This document shows positions 1 through 8,870 of a DNA stretch of 51,583 nucleotides, piece after piece. The DNA is from Secundilactobacillus odoratitofui DSM 19909 = JCM 15043 (GTDB lineage: Bacteria; Bacillota; Bacilli; Lactobacillales; Lactobacillaceae), in the NCBI RefSeq assembly GCF_001434895.1, contig NZ_AZEE01000017.1:1-51583 (forward strand), written 5' to 3'. Within the stretch, counting starts at the first letter, position 1. The number at the start of each line of letters is the position of its first letter. The notes under the pieces were generated by a model. It saw only the letters and a program-made list of their open reading frames with translations, was not told the origin of the DNA and ran no database searches. A program made the position numbers and the translations under genes.

Positions 1-3000
1 GATCACCATTGGCATCATTGATTGGATCGCCGTTTTGATCAGTTAATGTGACTGTCATCTTCGGAGCGGTTTGACCAGTTATCGTGTAGCCACCGTTATT
101 AGTACTAATACTAGTTTCATTAATGACGGGTGTATAAGTAACTGTTTCGGTAGTTGTAATTGTTCCGTCAGGATTGACCTCAGCTGGTACTGTTGTCTTA
201 TCAGCTTTATAACCAGTTAATATCGGAACTGTGACGTCAATCTTCTGACCTGTCTTACCTGAGATATCTGGCACAACCTGATTACCAATATTACTTGGAA
301 TAGTAACGGACGCCGTAATTTGATTACCAACATACACGACATTAACATTGCCGTCAGCTGGTACAATCAAATTCTGGTTGCTCTCCACCGTGTAACCCTT
401 GATGGGTGGGAATAATGTAGTATCAACTGCTTCACCAGTCGTTCCGTTTGCCGACACTTCTGCACCAAGTACTGTTTCACTATCATCAACAGGGATTAGT
501 GTGTATGAATGTGCCGCTGGCACATAATTTGCTGTTTCAGTTGTGGTGATCGTACCATCAGGGTTAACCTTCGCCGTGACTTCTGCCGGGTCAGCCGTAT
601 AACCAGCCTTTGCTGGCACTGGAACGTTTACGACATTGCCCACAGTTCCTGAAACATCGGGAACCGTTGTGTCTGTGGGGTTTTCTCCGTCAGTAGTTGT
701 AGTGAATGTTACAGTTCCAGTAACCTTATTACCGGTATAATTAATCGTAATTGAAGGTTTCACAAGATTTCCATTAGCATCCGTCGTAAAATCAGCCGTG
801 TATGTGGACTCATCAGGTGTGTATCCTTGAACAGGCTGCGGGGTTATTGTTTGGGTTGTGTTAATATCACCAGTAACACTGTTTTGAGAAGGCACTAAAT
901 CTGCCGGTAAACCAGTGTAGTGAATACTTACACTCTGTTGACTTAATGTATATTTCAACGTAATTGAATTATTGTCTGATCCTACAATATAAGAAGTTGG
1001 ATTGGATGAAAGTGGTGTATAGCCCTCAATACTTGGGCTCGTAACCGTAATATTTTCACCATCGATACCTTTTAATGTCGTATCAGCAGGGAGCAACGAG
1101 TTATCAATCGGCTGATTATTCTGATCAACATAATTAACCGTCACTGTTTGTTGTTGAATATAGCTTAAAGTGACAACGTTATTGCCATCACCATCTTTAT
1201 TAACAACGTACGTTCTTGGGCTATTTGGTTCTAATTCATAGCCATCAATGTTGTAATTATCATCAACTTCAGTCAAGCTAACCGTGGTGCCAAAGGTTGT
1301 ACCAATTGTCTTGTCATAAGTTCCATTATCAATTGGCGTTCCATTCTCATCAACATGTTTAATTAAAACTGTTTCCTTATTGGCAATGTAATGAAGTGTA
1401 ACCACATTATCTGCTTGATTAAGAGATGTAATAGCAAAAGTCGTTGGATTATCTGTCACAGTCGACTTAAATTGAGAGTCATACGTATAACCCATAACGG
1501 CAATATCTTTGGGAATTGTAGCTGTCCCATTGTATGAGCCAAGTACTGATTGGGGAACACTTGAATCAACATTAATTGGATTTCCCTGTTCGTCCACATA
1601 TTTTATCGTTATAGGTACTTGATCTGCATTGTAAGTATACGTAATTGTCGTTGTTTGGGGAATAAACGGATTAATTGCCAAATAATTTGCAGCAAGTTTT
1701 TCGGTACCCTCAGTTGGATTAGTGTAAGTAGATTTAGGATCATATATTAAATTTCCTCCCACATCACCATAACCAGTTCGTTTATACACAAAGCTCATTG
1801 TACCCTTGTCAATATCAGTAACTGTATAAGTCAACGTACCAATGGGTGTCGAACGAATAGTTTCAACGACAGATTGACCCGTGTACGAGAATGGTGACAT
1901 ATACCCCGTGGCATTAGGACTGGGAGTGACTGTATATCCCGGAAAGGCATCGGAAGGACTAGTTGTATACGACTGACCAGATAACCCTGTCATCACAACA
2001 TTGGTAGCTCCAGGAAGTGCATCACCGTTTTGATCAACGTATTCAGTGGTTTGTGTAATAATGCTTGGCTTTAAAACAGCATCACCAGGCCAAGTCATTG
2101 CATTGCCTTTTGAATCAACTCTTTCGCCATCTAGATACCCATAGACGTTTGTTAAGATGGTGTATCCGCTACCACTTAGCCAAATAGAATCTGCGTCATT
2201 ATACACAGTAACTCCTGAAGAACTATCAGTATAAGACTTCCCTGCTGCCACAGTGTTGCTGGATACTTGTGTCCAAGTATCACCAGTCTGCTTTGTCACG
2301 ATTACAATCACTTGACTCGCAGTGCTCCGATCAGTCGCAATCGAGACGTGGTATTTATTTTGACTTACTTCAAAATAAATATAGTCATCTGCTAACAACG
2401 GATCGTTCGTTGATTCAAGATATGCCGCATAAGTGTCACTTGCATAAGCCGGATCAGTCACACTAAATCCGGCCGGCAAAGTATCAGTTGTCCCGGTAGC
2501 GTCGCTAGTTGCACTATCTGAATTCGATATGGCAACGGCGTCGACTTTGGCCCGAAATAACACGATTGAGCTTGCACTCAAATCTGCGCCAGTTAATGAA
2601 TGATTGCTATTAGATAAGGCAGCACTATCCGTCGCGCTAACAGAACCACTCGAGAGATTAGCAGCATTACTGCCGGATTCAGCACTCGAACTAACTGCAC
2701 TAGAAGATACCGCTAAGCTGCCCGTGTTGCTGACAGTCGTGTTATTAATATTAGCTGTACTATTGATGTCATTAACTGTCTGTTGCGAAGTTGGCTGCTC
2801 AGCTTTTTTAGTTTCAGCACTGATGCCTTCAGATTGAGTGGAACTCGAAGCTTGTTGTTTCGTATTTTCCACCACACTACTACCAGCACTAGCAGCCTGC
2901 TCACTAGCCGAGCTAACAGCAGAAGAAGCCGCTTCACTAGAAGCAGTTACACTGTCACTCGTCGCTGATGCGGTTGATGTTGCTGAAGTGCTAGTTGTGG

Positions 3001-3286
3001 CTGTTGCACTAGTCGCTGTATCTGAAGTGCTTACCGTAGTGGTGTTCTTCAACTTGACACTTGAATCAGCCACAACTGGATTAGCGTCCGTTGCCTCACT
3101 AGTACTATCAGCCGTATTCGTGTCCGCTTGTGCCGGCGTGATAAAGCCAGCTTGAGCCAACCCAAAAGAGACCGTTGCTAGTCCAGCAACAAGCCAAAGT
3201 TTTCCAGCCTTGTAGAGCTTAAAGTGCTCCTTCTTGGTACTACAATCCCGGTTTAATTTATGATTATGCTTTCCAACATTACCCAT
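1..3286 (-). CDS. Large MucBP-repeat surface adhesin, C-terminus beyond window
   Basis: Secreted cell-surface adhesin; 1095 residues are visible and the reading frame is still open at position 1. The ATG at 3284-3286 follows a GGAGGGG ribosome binding site. Residues 23-31 read KLYKAGKLW, the KxYKxGKxW signal-peptide signature, followed by a hydrophobic stretch and a likely cleavage after AQA (residue 54). Residues about 60-255 are very rich in Ser, Thr and Ala, typical of a stalk that may be glycosylated. A globular region follows (about 255-540), then several units of the MucBP type with 'VTVNYVDQNNQPI'-like strands and 'GYTP' turns. Two units around residues 870-920 and 1000-1055 share the phrase NPDGTITTTET. 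Mucin or carbohydrate binding is inferred from the family. The wall anchor (LPXTG expected) is not visible. The sortase gene at 11942-12643 could serve it. Confidence 0.9.
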   Translation of the reverse strand, partial: MGNVGKHNHKLNRDCSTKKEHFKLYKAGKLWLVAGLATVSFGLAQAGFITPAQADTNTADSTSEATDANPVVADSSVKLKNTTTVSTSDTATSATATTSTSATSTASATSDSVTASSEAASSAVSSASEQAASAGSSVVENTKQQASSSTQSEGISAETKKAEQPTSQQTVNDINSTANINNTTVSNTGSLAVSSSAVSSSAESGSNAANLSSGSVSATDSAALSNSNHSLTGADLSASSIVLFRAKVDAVAISNSDSATSDATGTTDTLPAGFSVTDPAYASDTYAAYLESTNDPLLADDYIYFEVSQNKYHVSIATDRSTASQVIVIVTKQTGDTWTQVSSNTVAAGKSYTDSSSGVTVYNDADSIWLSGSGYTILTNVYGYLDGERVDSKGNAMTWPGDAVLKPSIITQTTEYVDQNGDALPGATNVVMTGLSGQSYTTSPSDAFPGYTVTPSPNATGYMSPFSYTGQSVVETIRSTPIGTLTYTVTDIDKGTMSFVYKRTGYGDVGGNLIYDPKSTYTNPTEGTEKLAANYLAINPFIPQTTTITYTYNADQVPITIKYVDEQGNPINVDSSVPQSVLGSYNGTATIPKDIAVMGYTYDSQFKSTVTDNPTTFAITSLNQADNVVTLHYIANKETVLIKHVDENGTPIDNGTYDKTIGTTFGTTVSLTEVDDNYNIDGYELEPNSPRTYVVNKDGDGNNVVTLSYIQQQTVTVNYVDQNNQPIDNSLLPADTTLKGIDGENITVTSPSIEGYTPLSSNPTSYIVGSDNNSITLKYTLSQQSVSIHYTGLPADLVPSQNSVTGDINTTQTITPQPVQGYTPDESTYTADFTTDANGNLVKPSITINYTGNKVTGTVTFTTTTDGENPTDTTVPDVSGTVGNVVNVPVPAKAGYTADPAEVTAKVNPDGTITTTETANYVPAAHSYTLIPVDDSETVLGAEVSANGTTGEAVDTTLFPPIKGYTVESNQNLIVPADGNVNVVYVGNQITASVTIPSNIGNQVVPDISGKTGQKIDVTVPILTGYKADKTTVPAEVNPDGTITTTETVTYTPVINETSISTNNGGYTITGQTAPKMTVTLTDQNGDPINDANGD

Positions 3287-3976
3287 ATCTACCCCTCCAA
3301 ACTAAGGTATGTCCTTTGAAATCCCATCAATTCTCTATTGATCAGCCTACGCATTTACATGGTGACTACCCCCGTTCAACTGTTTTGCGACTAACATTGT
3401 CCTATATCAACGTTTAAAAGATAAAACTTTTCTTCACATTTTCTATCAATAGATATCCCACTATCTATATAATTACGGTAAAGAGTCGACTATTCAACTA
3501 GTATTATAGAATTAAATACATAAAATACCAGTCAATATGATTATTTTTTTATTACATTTTTGTAACTACGATTAGGCCCTTAACGATTTAACCATAGTTT
3601 TACCGGATTACCCAAATGAAACGTTTACTTGCCCAACAGATCAGTAATTGAACATTTTGAGTGGCTCATTTAAATTGACTTAGCAAGGTTGAATCAAGTA
3701 ATTCTATTTATAATTTATGAACATCAAATCCAGCAAAACTGATGTTTAAAATCTGACTATAATTTGAAAAATCAACTATTTTTTTGCTTATAAATCCATC
3801 ATCACATCCCTCATTCCATTTAATCTAATCACCACGTCCACACCTTGATTCCTTAAACTTTAATTAATCTCATTTTCTCCCCACAAACACCCTATCTTTG
3901 TTGTTTCAATCCGGTTATTTATGGTATGATATTCGTAGTTTATTAGAGAGTTCTAATTATTAGGAGGTTACACCCA
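3287..3976. other. AT-rich intergenic region between divergent adhesin and cbpA genes
   Basis: A 690-bp gap holding the promoters of two divergent genes. No convincing gene is seen. On the minus strand a TATAAT box (plus-strand ATTATA at 3503-3508) could serve the adhesin gene, but the nearest TTGACT lies 21 bp upstream of it, so the -35 is uncertain. The cbpA promoter lies at its right end. The middle is strongly AT-rich with no long hairpin. Confidence 0.5.
3901..3930 (+). promoter_or_regulatory. Probable cbpA promoter
   Basis: TTGTTT (3901-3906), an 18-bp spacer and TATGAT (3925-3930) lie about 45 bp upstream of the cbpA start. Confidence 0.55.
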
Positions 3977-4618
3977 ATGTTGTTGAAATCCTTAGTTAAA
4001 CCTAAAGAGCGCTTGGTGACAGTTCAGGAAAATGTCACACTTGAAGAGGCTTTGAAGGTACTTGAAGATTCTGGGTATCGTTGTGTGCCGATTCTAGATG
4101 AAACTGGCACGATTTTCCGTGGTAACATCTACAAAATGCACATTTATCGTCACAAGTCTCGCGGTGGCGACATGCAACTTCCCGTTACGACGCTGTTAAA
4201 AAACGCCACGAAGTTTATTTCGGTCCAAGCTGCTTTCTTTAACGTCTTCTTCTCAATTAAGGACTTACCTTACATTGCAGTTCTGGACACGAACAACAAG
4301 TTTTATGGCATCCTCACACATACCCGTTTGATGGATATGCTGTCACAATCTTGGAACGTCAACATTGGTTCTTACGTGTTGACTGTGGTATCACCAGGTA
4401 ATCGTGGCGATTTAGCCGGCATTGCTAAAATCATTACAAAATATACTAACATTGTGAGTGTCATTAGCCTGGATGCACAAGAAGGCGAATTGGTGCACCG
4501 GATCATGTTCACCTTACCAGCCGATGTTGATGAAGATAAGCTTGATCGCATCGTCCATGCGCTGGAACGTAAGGAATTCCGCGTTCCAGAAATTGAATAC
4601 TTACACAACGAACTTTAA
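3977..4618 (+). CDS. cbpA: CBS-pair/ACT protein, CbpA-like cyclic di-AMP binding protein
   Basis: A 213-residue soluble protein with two CBS motifs (about residues 5-60 and 75-130) followed by an ACT-like domain (about 140-213) starting 'YVLTVVSPGNRGDLAGI'. This CBS-CBS-ACT order and length match Listeria CbpA, which binds cyclic di-AMP; the ligand here is inferred from that likeness. The ATG sits 9 bases after a strong AGGAGG. It is a single gene between its own promoter and a strong hairpin terminator, and it converges with mazF. A general CBS nucleotide sensor is the alternative. Confidence 0.75.
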   Translation: MLLKSLVKPKERLVTVQENVTLEEALKVLEDSGYRCVPILDETGTIFRGNIYKMHIYRHKSRGGDMQLPVTTLLKNATKFISVQAAFFNVFFSIKDLPYIAVLDTNNKFYGILTHTRLMDMLSQSWNVNIGSYVLTVVSPGNRGDLAGIAKIITKYTNIVSVISLDAQEGELVHRIMFTLPADVDEDKLDRIVHALERKEFRVPEIEYLHNEL

Positions 4619-4640
4619 TTTCATTACCAAACACAAATAA

Positions 4641-4686
4641 GGGGTCCAATCAGTCATCTCAATTGACGACTGATTGGACCCTTTTG
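4641..4686 (+). terminator. Intrinsic terminator of cbpA
   Basis: A perfect 14-bp stem (GGGTCCAATCAGTC and its complement) is followed by TTTTGATTT. The convergent mazF gene ends 34 bp further on. Confidence 0.85.
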
Positions 4687-4719
4687 ATTTAAGACTAATA
4701 CTGTTTATGTAGTTATTTG

Positions 4720-5106
4720 CTAGGCACGCTTGCGTTTTTTATACTCACTCTTCTTGTTCAGCCCGATGCTGACTTCTAAGGCCCGATCAACTTGTAACAT
4801 GGTTGCTTCATCGAGCTGGGCAACATGATCCTTCAACCGTTGCTTGTCGATTGTTCTCACCTGTTCTAATAAAATCACCGAGTCTTTTTCAATTCCGGTA
4901 TGGTGCGCCTTGATCCCAACGTGGGTTGGCATCTTAGGCTTAGAAATCTTAGCCGTAATTGCCGCCACAATTACCGTTGGACTATAGTGGTTCCCAATAT
5001 TGTTTTGGACGATCAACACTGGCCGCACTCCACCCTGCTCAGAACCAACCACGGGCGATAAATCAGCGTAAAAAATATCGCCCCGCTTAATCTCGTCTTC
5101 TGCCAT
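4720..5106 (-). CDS. mazF: MazF/PemK-family endoribonuclease toxin
   Basis: A 128-residue toxin of a type II toxin-antitoxin pair; the family cuts single-stranded mRNA at short specific sequences. The protein begins '[19 protein letters not shown]' and carries 'RPVLIVQNN' and '[10 protein letters not shown]'. Arg28 and Thr51 align with the catalytic Arg25 and Thr48 of Bacillus MazF (EndoA). I chose the ATG at 5106 because GGGGGTGAAGAG lies just before it; an in-frame ATG 30 bases upstream lacks a good site and would reach into the antitoxin gene's end. The antitoxin gene ends 22 bp upstream. The pair lies downstream of acpS-alr, as in many Firmicutes. Cleavage specificity cannot be read from the sequence. 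Confidence 0.92.
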   Translation of the reverse strand: MAEDEIKRGDIFYADLSPVVGSEQGGVRPVLIVQNNIGNHYSPTVIVAAITAKISKPKMPTHVGIKAHHTGIEKDSVILLEQVRTIDKQRLKDHVAQLDEATMLQVDRALEVSIGLNKKSEYKKRKRA

Positions 5107-5128
5107 CTCTTCACCCCCTAACGTAACG

Positions 5129-5380
5129 TTACTCACTTTGGTTCAAATACAGTTGCGCCACCTCGTCTTCACAAGGCAGGTATTCCTGTACAATCTCTTC
5201 ATTAAGTTGACTCATCTCCTGATACCCGGTAATCAGTGATTCCGTCATGATGACCGACCGTGGTGTTAATTCGAGGCTAGCGCGCTGCTGCACAGCACTC
5301 ACCAATCGTAACCGTCGAAACGGCGTCTGTAGGTGGTTAAATTGATCACTAGTTTCGTCTCGTACAACATAGTTTTTCAT
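5129..5380 (-). CDS. mazE: MazE-like antitoxin
   Basis: An 83-residue protein directly upstream of mazF, preceded by AGGAG. Similarity to known antitoxins is weak. The assignment rests mainly on position, size and an acidic C-terminal part (about residues 55-83, including '[15 protein letters not shown]') suited to wrapping around a basic toxin. The N-terminal part would be the DNA-binding half, ribbon-helix-helix in Gram-positive MazE. Expected role: neutralise MazF and repress the shared operon. It sits between the alr terminator and mazF and probably has its own promoter. Confidence 0.75.
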   Translation of the reverse strand: MKNYVVRDETSDQFNHLQTPFRRLRLVSAVQQRASLELTPRSVIMTESLITGYQEMSQLNEEIVQEYLPCEDEVAQLYLNQSE

Positions 5381-5435
5381 GATAGACTCCTAATCGTTCC
5401 GTTACTCATTCTTATAATTCTACCATTGCCAACTC

Positions 5436-5475
5436 AAAAAAAGAACCCCTCGCCGACTAATCTGACAAAGGATTC
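5436..5475 (-). terminator. Intrinsic terminator after alr
   Basis: On the minus strand GAATCCTTT pairs with GAGGGGTTC and is followed by seven T residues. It separates acpS-alr from mazEF. Confidence 0.7.
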
Positions 5476-5492
5476 TAATCTTGTAATTATAA

Positions 5493-6602
5493 TTAACGAT
5501 ATACGCGGGGTACCCGTGATGTGAACCCGCAAGCAATCTCATAGTGAATCGTTTGGCAGTAATCCGCAACATCCTGTAAGCTGATTGTCAGACCATGGTC
5601 CTCGCCAACCAACGTTACCGGTGTTCCAACCGGGTATTCGTGTGGCAGCCGAATCATCAGTTGATCCATGCACACTCGACCAACAATTTCACAGAAGTGA
5701 CCATCTACAATCACGTGAAACCCTTGTAAACGTCGTTCGTAACCATCTGCATAACCAATTGGCAATGTTGCAATGCACTCATCGGCTTTGGCCGTGTACG
5801 TAGCACCATAACTAACGGACCGACCAGCTGGTAATTGTTTAACAAAAACCAGTTCGCTGGTTAAACTCATTGCTGGGTGTAAATCAAACGGTGCCGTTAA
5901 CTCTGTCCCTGATGGGTTAAGACCGTAAGCTGCTACACCATAGCGAATCATATTACCGTTACAGACCTCATGCCACAAACTTGTTGCTGAGTTGGACACG
6001 TGGACGTACTTGGGCTTTTCGGGCAAAACAGCCATGAACGCTTGCCAGCGGGAAACTTGTTGTTCAAAATAGGCCGTATCCGCAGCATCCGCCGTGGCAA
6101 AATGCGTGAAGATTCCTTCAAATTCAAGTTGTTCCGAAGCGATTAAATACTTAACAGCCGTTTCAAGTTCGGCTGGATGCTGAAAACCAATTCTGCCCAT
6201 CCCGGTATCTAACCCTAAGTGAACTGTCAATTGATGGGGCACTTTAATCACCTGGGTTGCGGTTTGCAACCATTCAAGTGAGCCGACTGTCGCAGAAATA
6301 TGCCGACTAGCCATTAAATCAGCGTACTTCGGGTCAGTAATCCCTAACACTAAAATGGGTTGAGTAAAGCCAGCATCACGTAACGTGAGCGCTTCATCCA
6401 AAATTGCCACGCAAAAACCTGTCGCACCGGCCTTCTCAGCTGTTCGTGCAACTTGGGTGATTCCGTGACCGTAACCATTCGCTTTGACGACCTGAAACAG
6501 TTCAGTTCCAGGTTTTAAACGGGCCTTTTCAGTCGCGATATTTTGATAAATCGCCGCTTGATCAATAATCAACTGCGTCGGGCGATGTCGTCCAATTGTC
6601 AT
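5493..6602 (-). CDS. alr: Alanine racemase
   Basis: Interconverts L- and D-alanine, supplying D-Ala for peptidoglycan and teichoic acids; cytoplasmic PLP enzyme of the fold-type III group. The 369-residue length is standard. The PLP lysine is Lys40 in '[10 protein letters not shown]' and the catalytic tyrosine is Tyr265 in 'SVSYGATY'. The ATG overlaps the acpS stop as ATGA, so the two genes are translationally coupled. The acpS-alr-mazEF order is conserved in many Bacilli. No damaged residue is seen. Confidence 0.97.
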   Translation of the reverse strand: MTIGRHRPTQLIIDQAAIYQNIATEKARLKPGTELFQVVKANGYGHGITQVARTAEKAGATGFCVAILDEALTLRDAGFTQPILVLGITDPKYADLMASRHISATVGSLEWLQTATQVIKVPHQLTVHLGLDTGMGRIGFQHPAELETAVKYLIASEQLEFEGIFTHFATADAADTAYFEQQVSRWQAFMAVLPEKPKYVHVSNSATSLWHEVCNGNMIRYGVAAYGLNPSGTELTAPFDLHPAMSLTSELVFVKQLPAGRSVSYGATYTAKADECIATLPIGYADGYERRLQGFHVIVDGHFCEIVGRVCMDQLMIRLPHEYPVGTPVTLVGEDHGLTISLQDVADYCQTIHYEIACGFTSRVPRVYR

Positions 6603-6961
6603 TTTTCTGACACTCCTTCTAATAATACCTGTGTCATGACGAGATCACGTGTGTGTGAGATTGACACAAACCCATTACCTTCAAACGGATGCTGTACCAG
6701 CACCGGTTTGCCGGTTTCGTCGTCCAAAATCTCCACATCTTGGAACGATACCGCGTGACCGATTCCGGTCCCAAGCGCCTTACTGTACGCTTCCTTTGCA
6801 GACCAGCGTCCAGCCAAGAATTCCGCCGACCGTTTATCACTTAACGCTTCATAAACCGCAACCTCGTTAGGCGTTAAGACCTTGGTCACAAAGTGTTGTC
6901 GGTCAGCCATTTTTCGAATTCGGTCAATCTCTTCAATATCCACACCAATCCCGTAAATCAC
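6599..6961 (-). CDS. acpS: Holo-[acyl-carrier-protein] synthase
   Basis: Transfers 4'-phosphopantetheine from CoA to a serine of acyl carrier protein, activating fatty-acid synthesis. The 120-residue protein has '[11 protein letters not shown]' with Asp8 and '[15 protein letters not shown]' with Glu57, the magnesium-binding pair, plus the C-terminal 'SISHTRD'. The start is GTG at 6961, with GTGAGGAAC about 8 bases upstream; no ATG lies nearby in frame. It is the first gene of an acpS-alr operon. An extended -10 (TGGTAGAAT, minus strand, near 7000-7008) lies upstream. Confidence 0.95.
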   Translation of the reverse strand: MIYGIGVDIEEIDRIRKMADRQHFVTKVLTPNEVAVYEALSDKRSAEFLAGRWSAKEAYSKALGTGIGHAVSFQDVEILDDETGKPVLVQHPFEGNGFVSISHTRDLVMTQVLLEGVSEK

Positions 6962-6999
6962 ACAAAGTTCCTCACTTTTCTCACTGATTTCGTAGTTTT

Positions 7000-7008
7000 A
7001 TTCTACCA
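7000..7008 (-). promoter_or_regulatory. Possible extended -10 promoter for acpS-alr
   Basis: The minus strand reads TGGTAGAAT, an extended -10, about 40 bp upstream of the acpS GTG. No good -35 is seen at the usual distance. Confidence 0.4.
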
Positions 7009-7078
7009 CACCAATTAAATTTGTAGCGTGACCGTCACTCACCTCAACTTGAATGACTTTCACGATAATTTTCTTGTC

Positions 7079-7116
7079 AAAAAAACGCCCGATTTCAAAA
7101 TTGAAATCAGACGTTT
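7079..7116 (-). terminator. Intrinsic terminator of cshA
   Basis: Minus-strand AACGTCTGATTTC pairs with GAAATCGGGCGTT (one G.T pair) around an AATTTT loop and is followed by a T run. Confidence 0.85.
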
Positions 7117-7160
7117 AAACTTTTAATTTTCAACGCTGACTCATATCAGCGTGAAAGTGA

Positions 7161-8696
7161 TTAGTCTTTTTTACGGATGGTAAAGCCGTGTTTGCCACCA
7201 CCGTTGTTCTTGTTACGATCACGATTACCACCATGATCGCGATGATCCTTGTTAGAACCATAGCGACGGTGATTATCGTTACTCTTACCGTAACGACGGT
7301 TGTTACCGCCACGTCCATGGCCACCGCCATGACCGCCACGATAGTTACGACTGCCACCATGACCGCCCTTACGCTTAGGTAATGGCCGTTCTGGTGTAAT
7401 CTTAACGGGTACTTGAGTCGAATCATCCTTAGTTAAGTCATTTAGTAAGGCAGCTACTAAATCAACTGCTTCATACTGGTCAAGTAACTTAGAAGCGACC
7501 TTCTCGTACTTTTCAGTATCGGTCTTTTCCACTAATTCCTTAACCGTTGACTCAGCGTTAGAAAGTTGACCGGTAAATGCTTCTTCAGCCGAAGGTGGCT
7601 TCAAAGGCAGCATCCGCACCTTGGTTAACTTTTCGATTTCACGCAAGTAGTCCATTTCGTTAGGGGTAACAAAGGTTAATGACACACCATGATGCCCGGC
7701 ACGACCAGTACGTCCAACACGGTGAACGTAACTATCTGGATCTTGAGGAATATCGTAGTTAAAGACGTGCGTCACATCAGCAACGTCGATCCCACGGGCA
7801 GCCACATCGGTTGCCACTAAGATATCAAGTTGACTGTGCTTAAACTGGTTAAGGATCTGCATCCGACGTTTTTGCGTTAAATCACCATGGATCCCGGCAG
7901 CATTGTAACCACGTGCTTCCAACCCACGAGTGATCTCATCAACCCGACGCTTAGTACGGGTGAAGATGATACTCAAATCTGGTGCTTGAACGTCTAACAT
8001 ACGGGTCATGACGTCAAACTTCTCATAGTCTTTTGCACGAATATAGTATTGATCAATTAAGTCAGTTGTTAATTCTTTGGCTTTGATCTTAACGTGTTGT
8101 GGGTCTTGCATAAATTGAACCCCAACGCGCTTAATCTCTGGTGGCATCGTAGCAGAGAACAACAGAGTTTGTCGTTCAACTGGCATTGCCTTGATAATGG
8201 CTTCGATGTCATCCAAGAAGCCCATGTTTAACATCTCATCGGCTTCATCCAGGACCAACGTCTTAACGTGGTCCAGTTTTACCGTGCGACGGTTCATGTG
8301 GTCTAATAAACGACCAGGTGTCCCCACTAAGATTTGTGGGTGACTCTTCAAGCTGTTGATTTGGCGACGAATATCAGCACCACCGTAGACGACTTGAACC
8401 TTAGCGCGTTCTTCCTTACCCAATTGATACATCTGTTCTTGAGTTTGGATAGCTAATTCACGAGTTGGTGAAATCACCAAGGCTTGAATGTTTGGATCGT
8501 CCCGATCAATGGTTTCAAGAATTGGCAGTGAAAATGCGGCCGTCTTCCCGGTACCAGTCTGTGCTTGCCCGATAACATCTTTACCGGCCAATACCAACGG
8601 AATTGTTTCTGCTTGAATGGGGGTTGCTTCCTCGTAACCGTTACGCTCAACGGCCTTCAACAAAGCTTTTGATAACCCGAGTTCTGAAAACTTCAA
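7161..8696 (-). CDS. cshA: DEAD-box RNA helicase, CshA type
   Basis: ATP-dependent RNA helicase for mRNA turnover, ribosome assembly and cold growth. All core motifs are present: Q motif near residues 20-28, Walker A AQTGTGKT (45-52), PTRELA (77-82), TPGR (126-129), DEAD (150-153), SAT (181-183), then ATDVAARGID and HRVGRTGRAG in the second RecA domain. Residues from about 437 form a Gly/Arg/His/Asn-rich tail, typical of the CshA group and probably RNA-binding. The ATG follows an AGGAGG. The gene has its own promoter at 8810-8838 and an unusually structured leader (8727-8772). Confidence 0.95.
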   Translation of the reverse strand: MKFSELGLSKALLKAVERNGYEEATPIQAETIPLVLAGKDVIGQAQTGTGKTAAFSLPILETIDRDDPNIQALVISPTRELAIQTQEQMYQLGKEERAKVQVVYGGADIRRQINSLKSHPQILVGTPGRLLDHMNRRTVKLDHVKTLVLDEADEMLNMGFLDDIEAIIKAMPVERQTLLFSATMPPEIKRVGVQFMQDPQHVKIKAKELTTDLIDQYYIRAKDYEKFDVMTRMLDVQAPDLSIIFTRTKRRVDEITRGLEARGYNAAGIHGDLTQKRRMQILNQFKHSQLDILVATDVAARGIDVADVTHVFNYDIPQDPDSYVHRVGRTGRAGHHGVSLTFVTPNEMDYLREIEKLTKVRMLPLKPPSAEEAFTGQLSNAESTVKELVEKTDTEKYEKVASKLLDQYEAVDLVAALLNDLTKDDSTQVPVKITPERPLPKRKGGHGGSRNYRGGHGGGHGRGGNNRRYGKSNDNHRRYGSNKDHRDHGGNRDRNKNNGGGKHGFTIRKKD

Positions 8697-8726
8697 ATAA
8701 GTATCCTCCTAATAGGCTTTTACAAA

Positions 8727-8772
8727 GGGGATAGGACTAAGAGAAATCCGTCTCGTGTTGCGTCCTATCCCC
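8727..8772 (-). promoter_or_regulatory. Long hairpin in the cshA mRNA leader
   Basis: GGGGATAGGAC (8727-8737) and GTCCTATCCCC (8762-8772) form a perfect 11-bp inverted repeat. Inside it GAGA and TCTC can add a short inner stem. It lies between the predicted cshA promoter and the ribosome binding site and is not followed by a T run on either strand, so it is a leader structure rather than a terminator. Confidence 0.6.
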
Positions 8773-8809
8773 CGATTGACATTAAGTTCGAAAAAATTAC
8801 AACTAAAGT

Positions 8810-8838
8810 ATCATACATCACTGCAACAAAATAAGCAA
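8810..8838 (-). promoter_or_regulatory. Probable cshA promoter
   Basis: The minus strand reads TTGCTT (8833-8838), a 17-bp spacer and TATGAT (8810-8815). The -35 overlaps the descending arm of the murF terminator. The predicted leader is about 105 nt. Confidence 0.55.
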
Positions 8839-8861
8839 CCAAAGGATTTCCAATGGTTGCC
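8826..8861 (-). terminator. Intrinsic terminator of murF
   Basis: Minus-strand GCAACCA and TGGTTGC form a stem around a 12-nt loop, followed by TTATTTTGTT. Confidence 0.65.
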
Positions 8862-8870
8862 CTTACATTA

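Noticed and set aside
2604-3155. Plus-strand open frames rich in Ala, Val, Leu and Ser opposite the adhesin stalk
   Set aside because: They mirror the Ser/Ala-rich codons of the minus-strand adhesin, lack ribosome binding sites and do not resemble proteins.
7188-7382. Thr/Val-rich plus-strand frame opposite the CshA tail
   Set aside because: It is a shadow of the Gly/Arg-rich tail codons, with no start signals.
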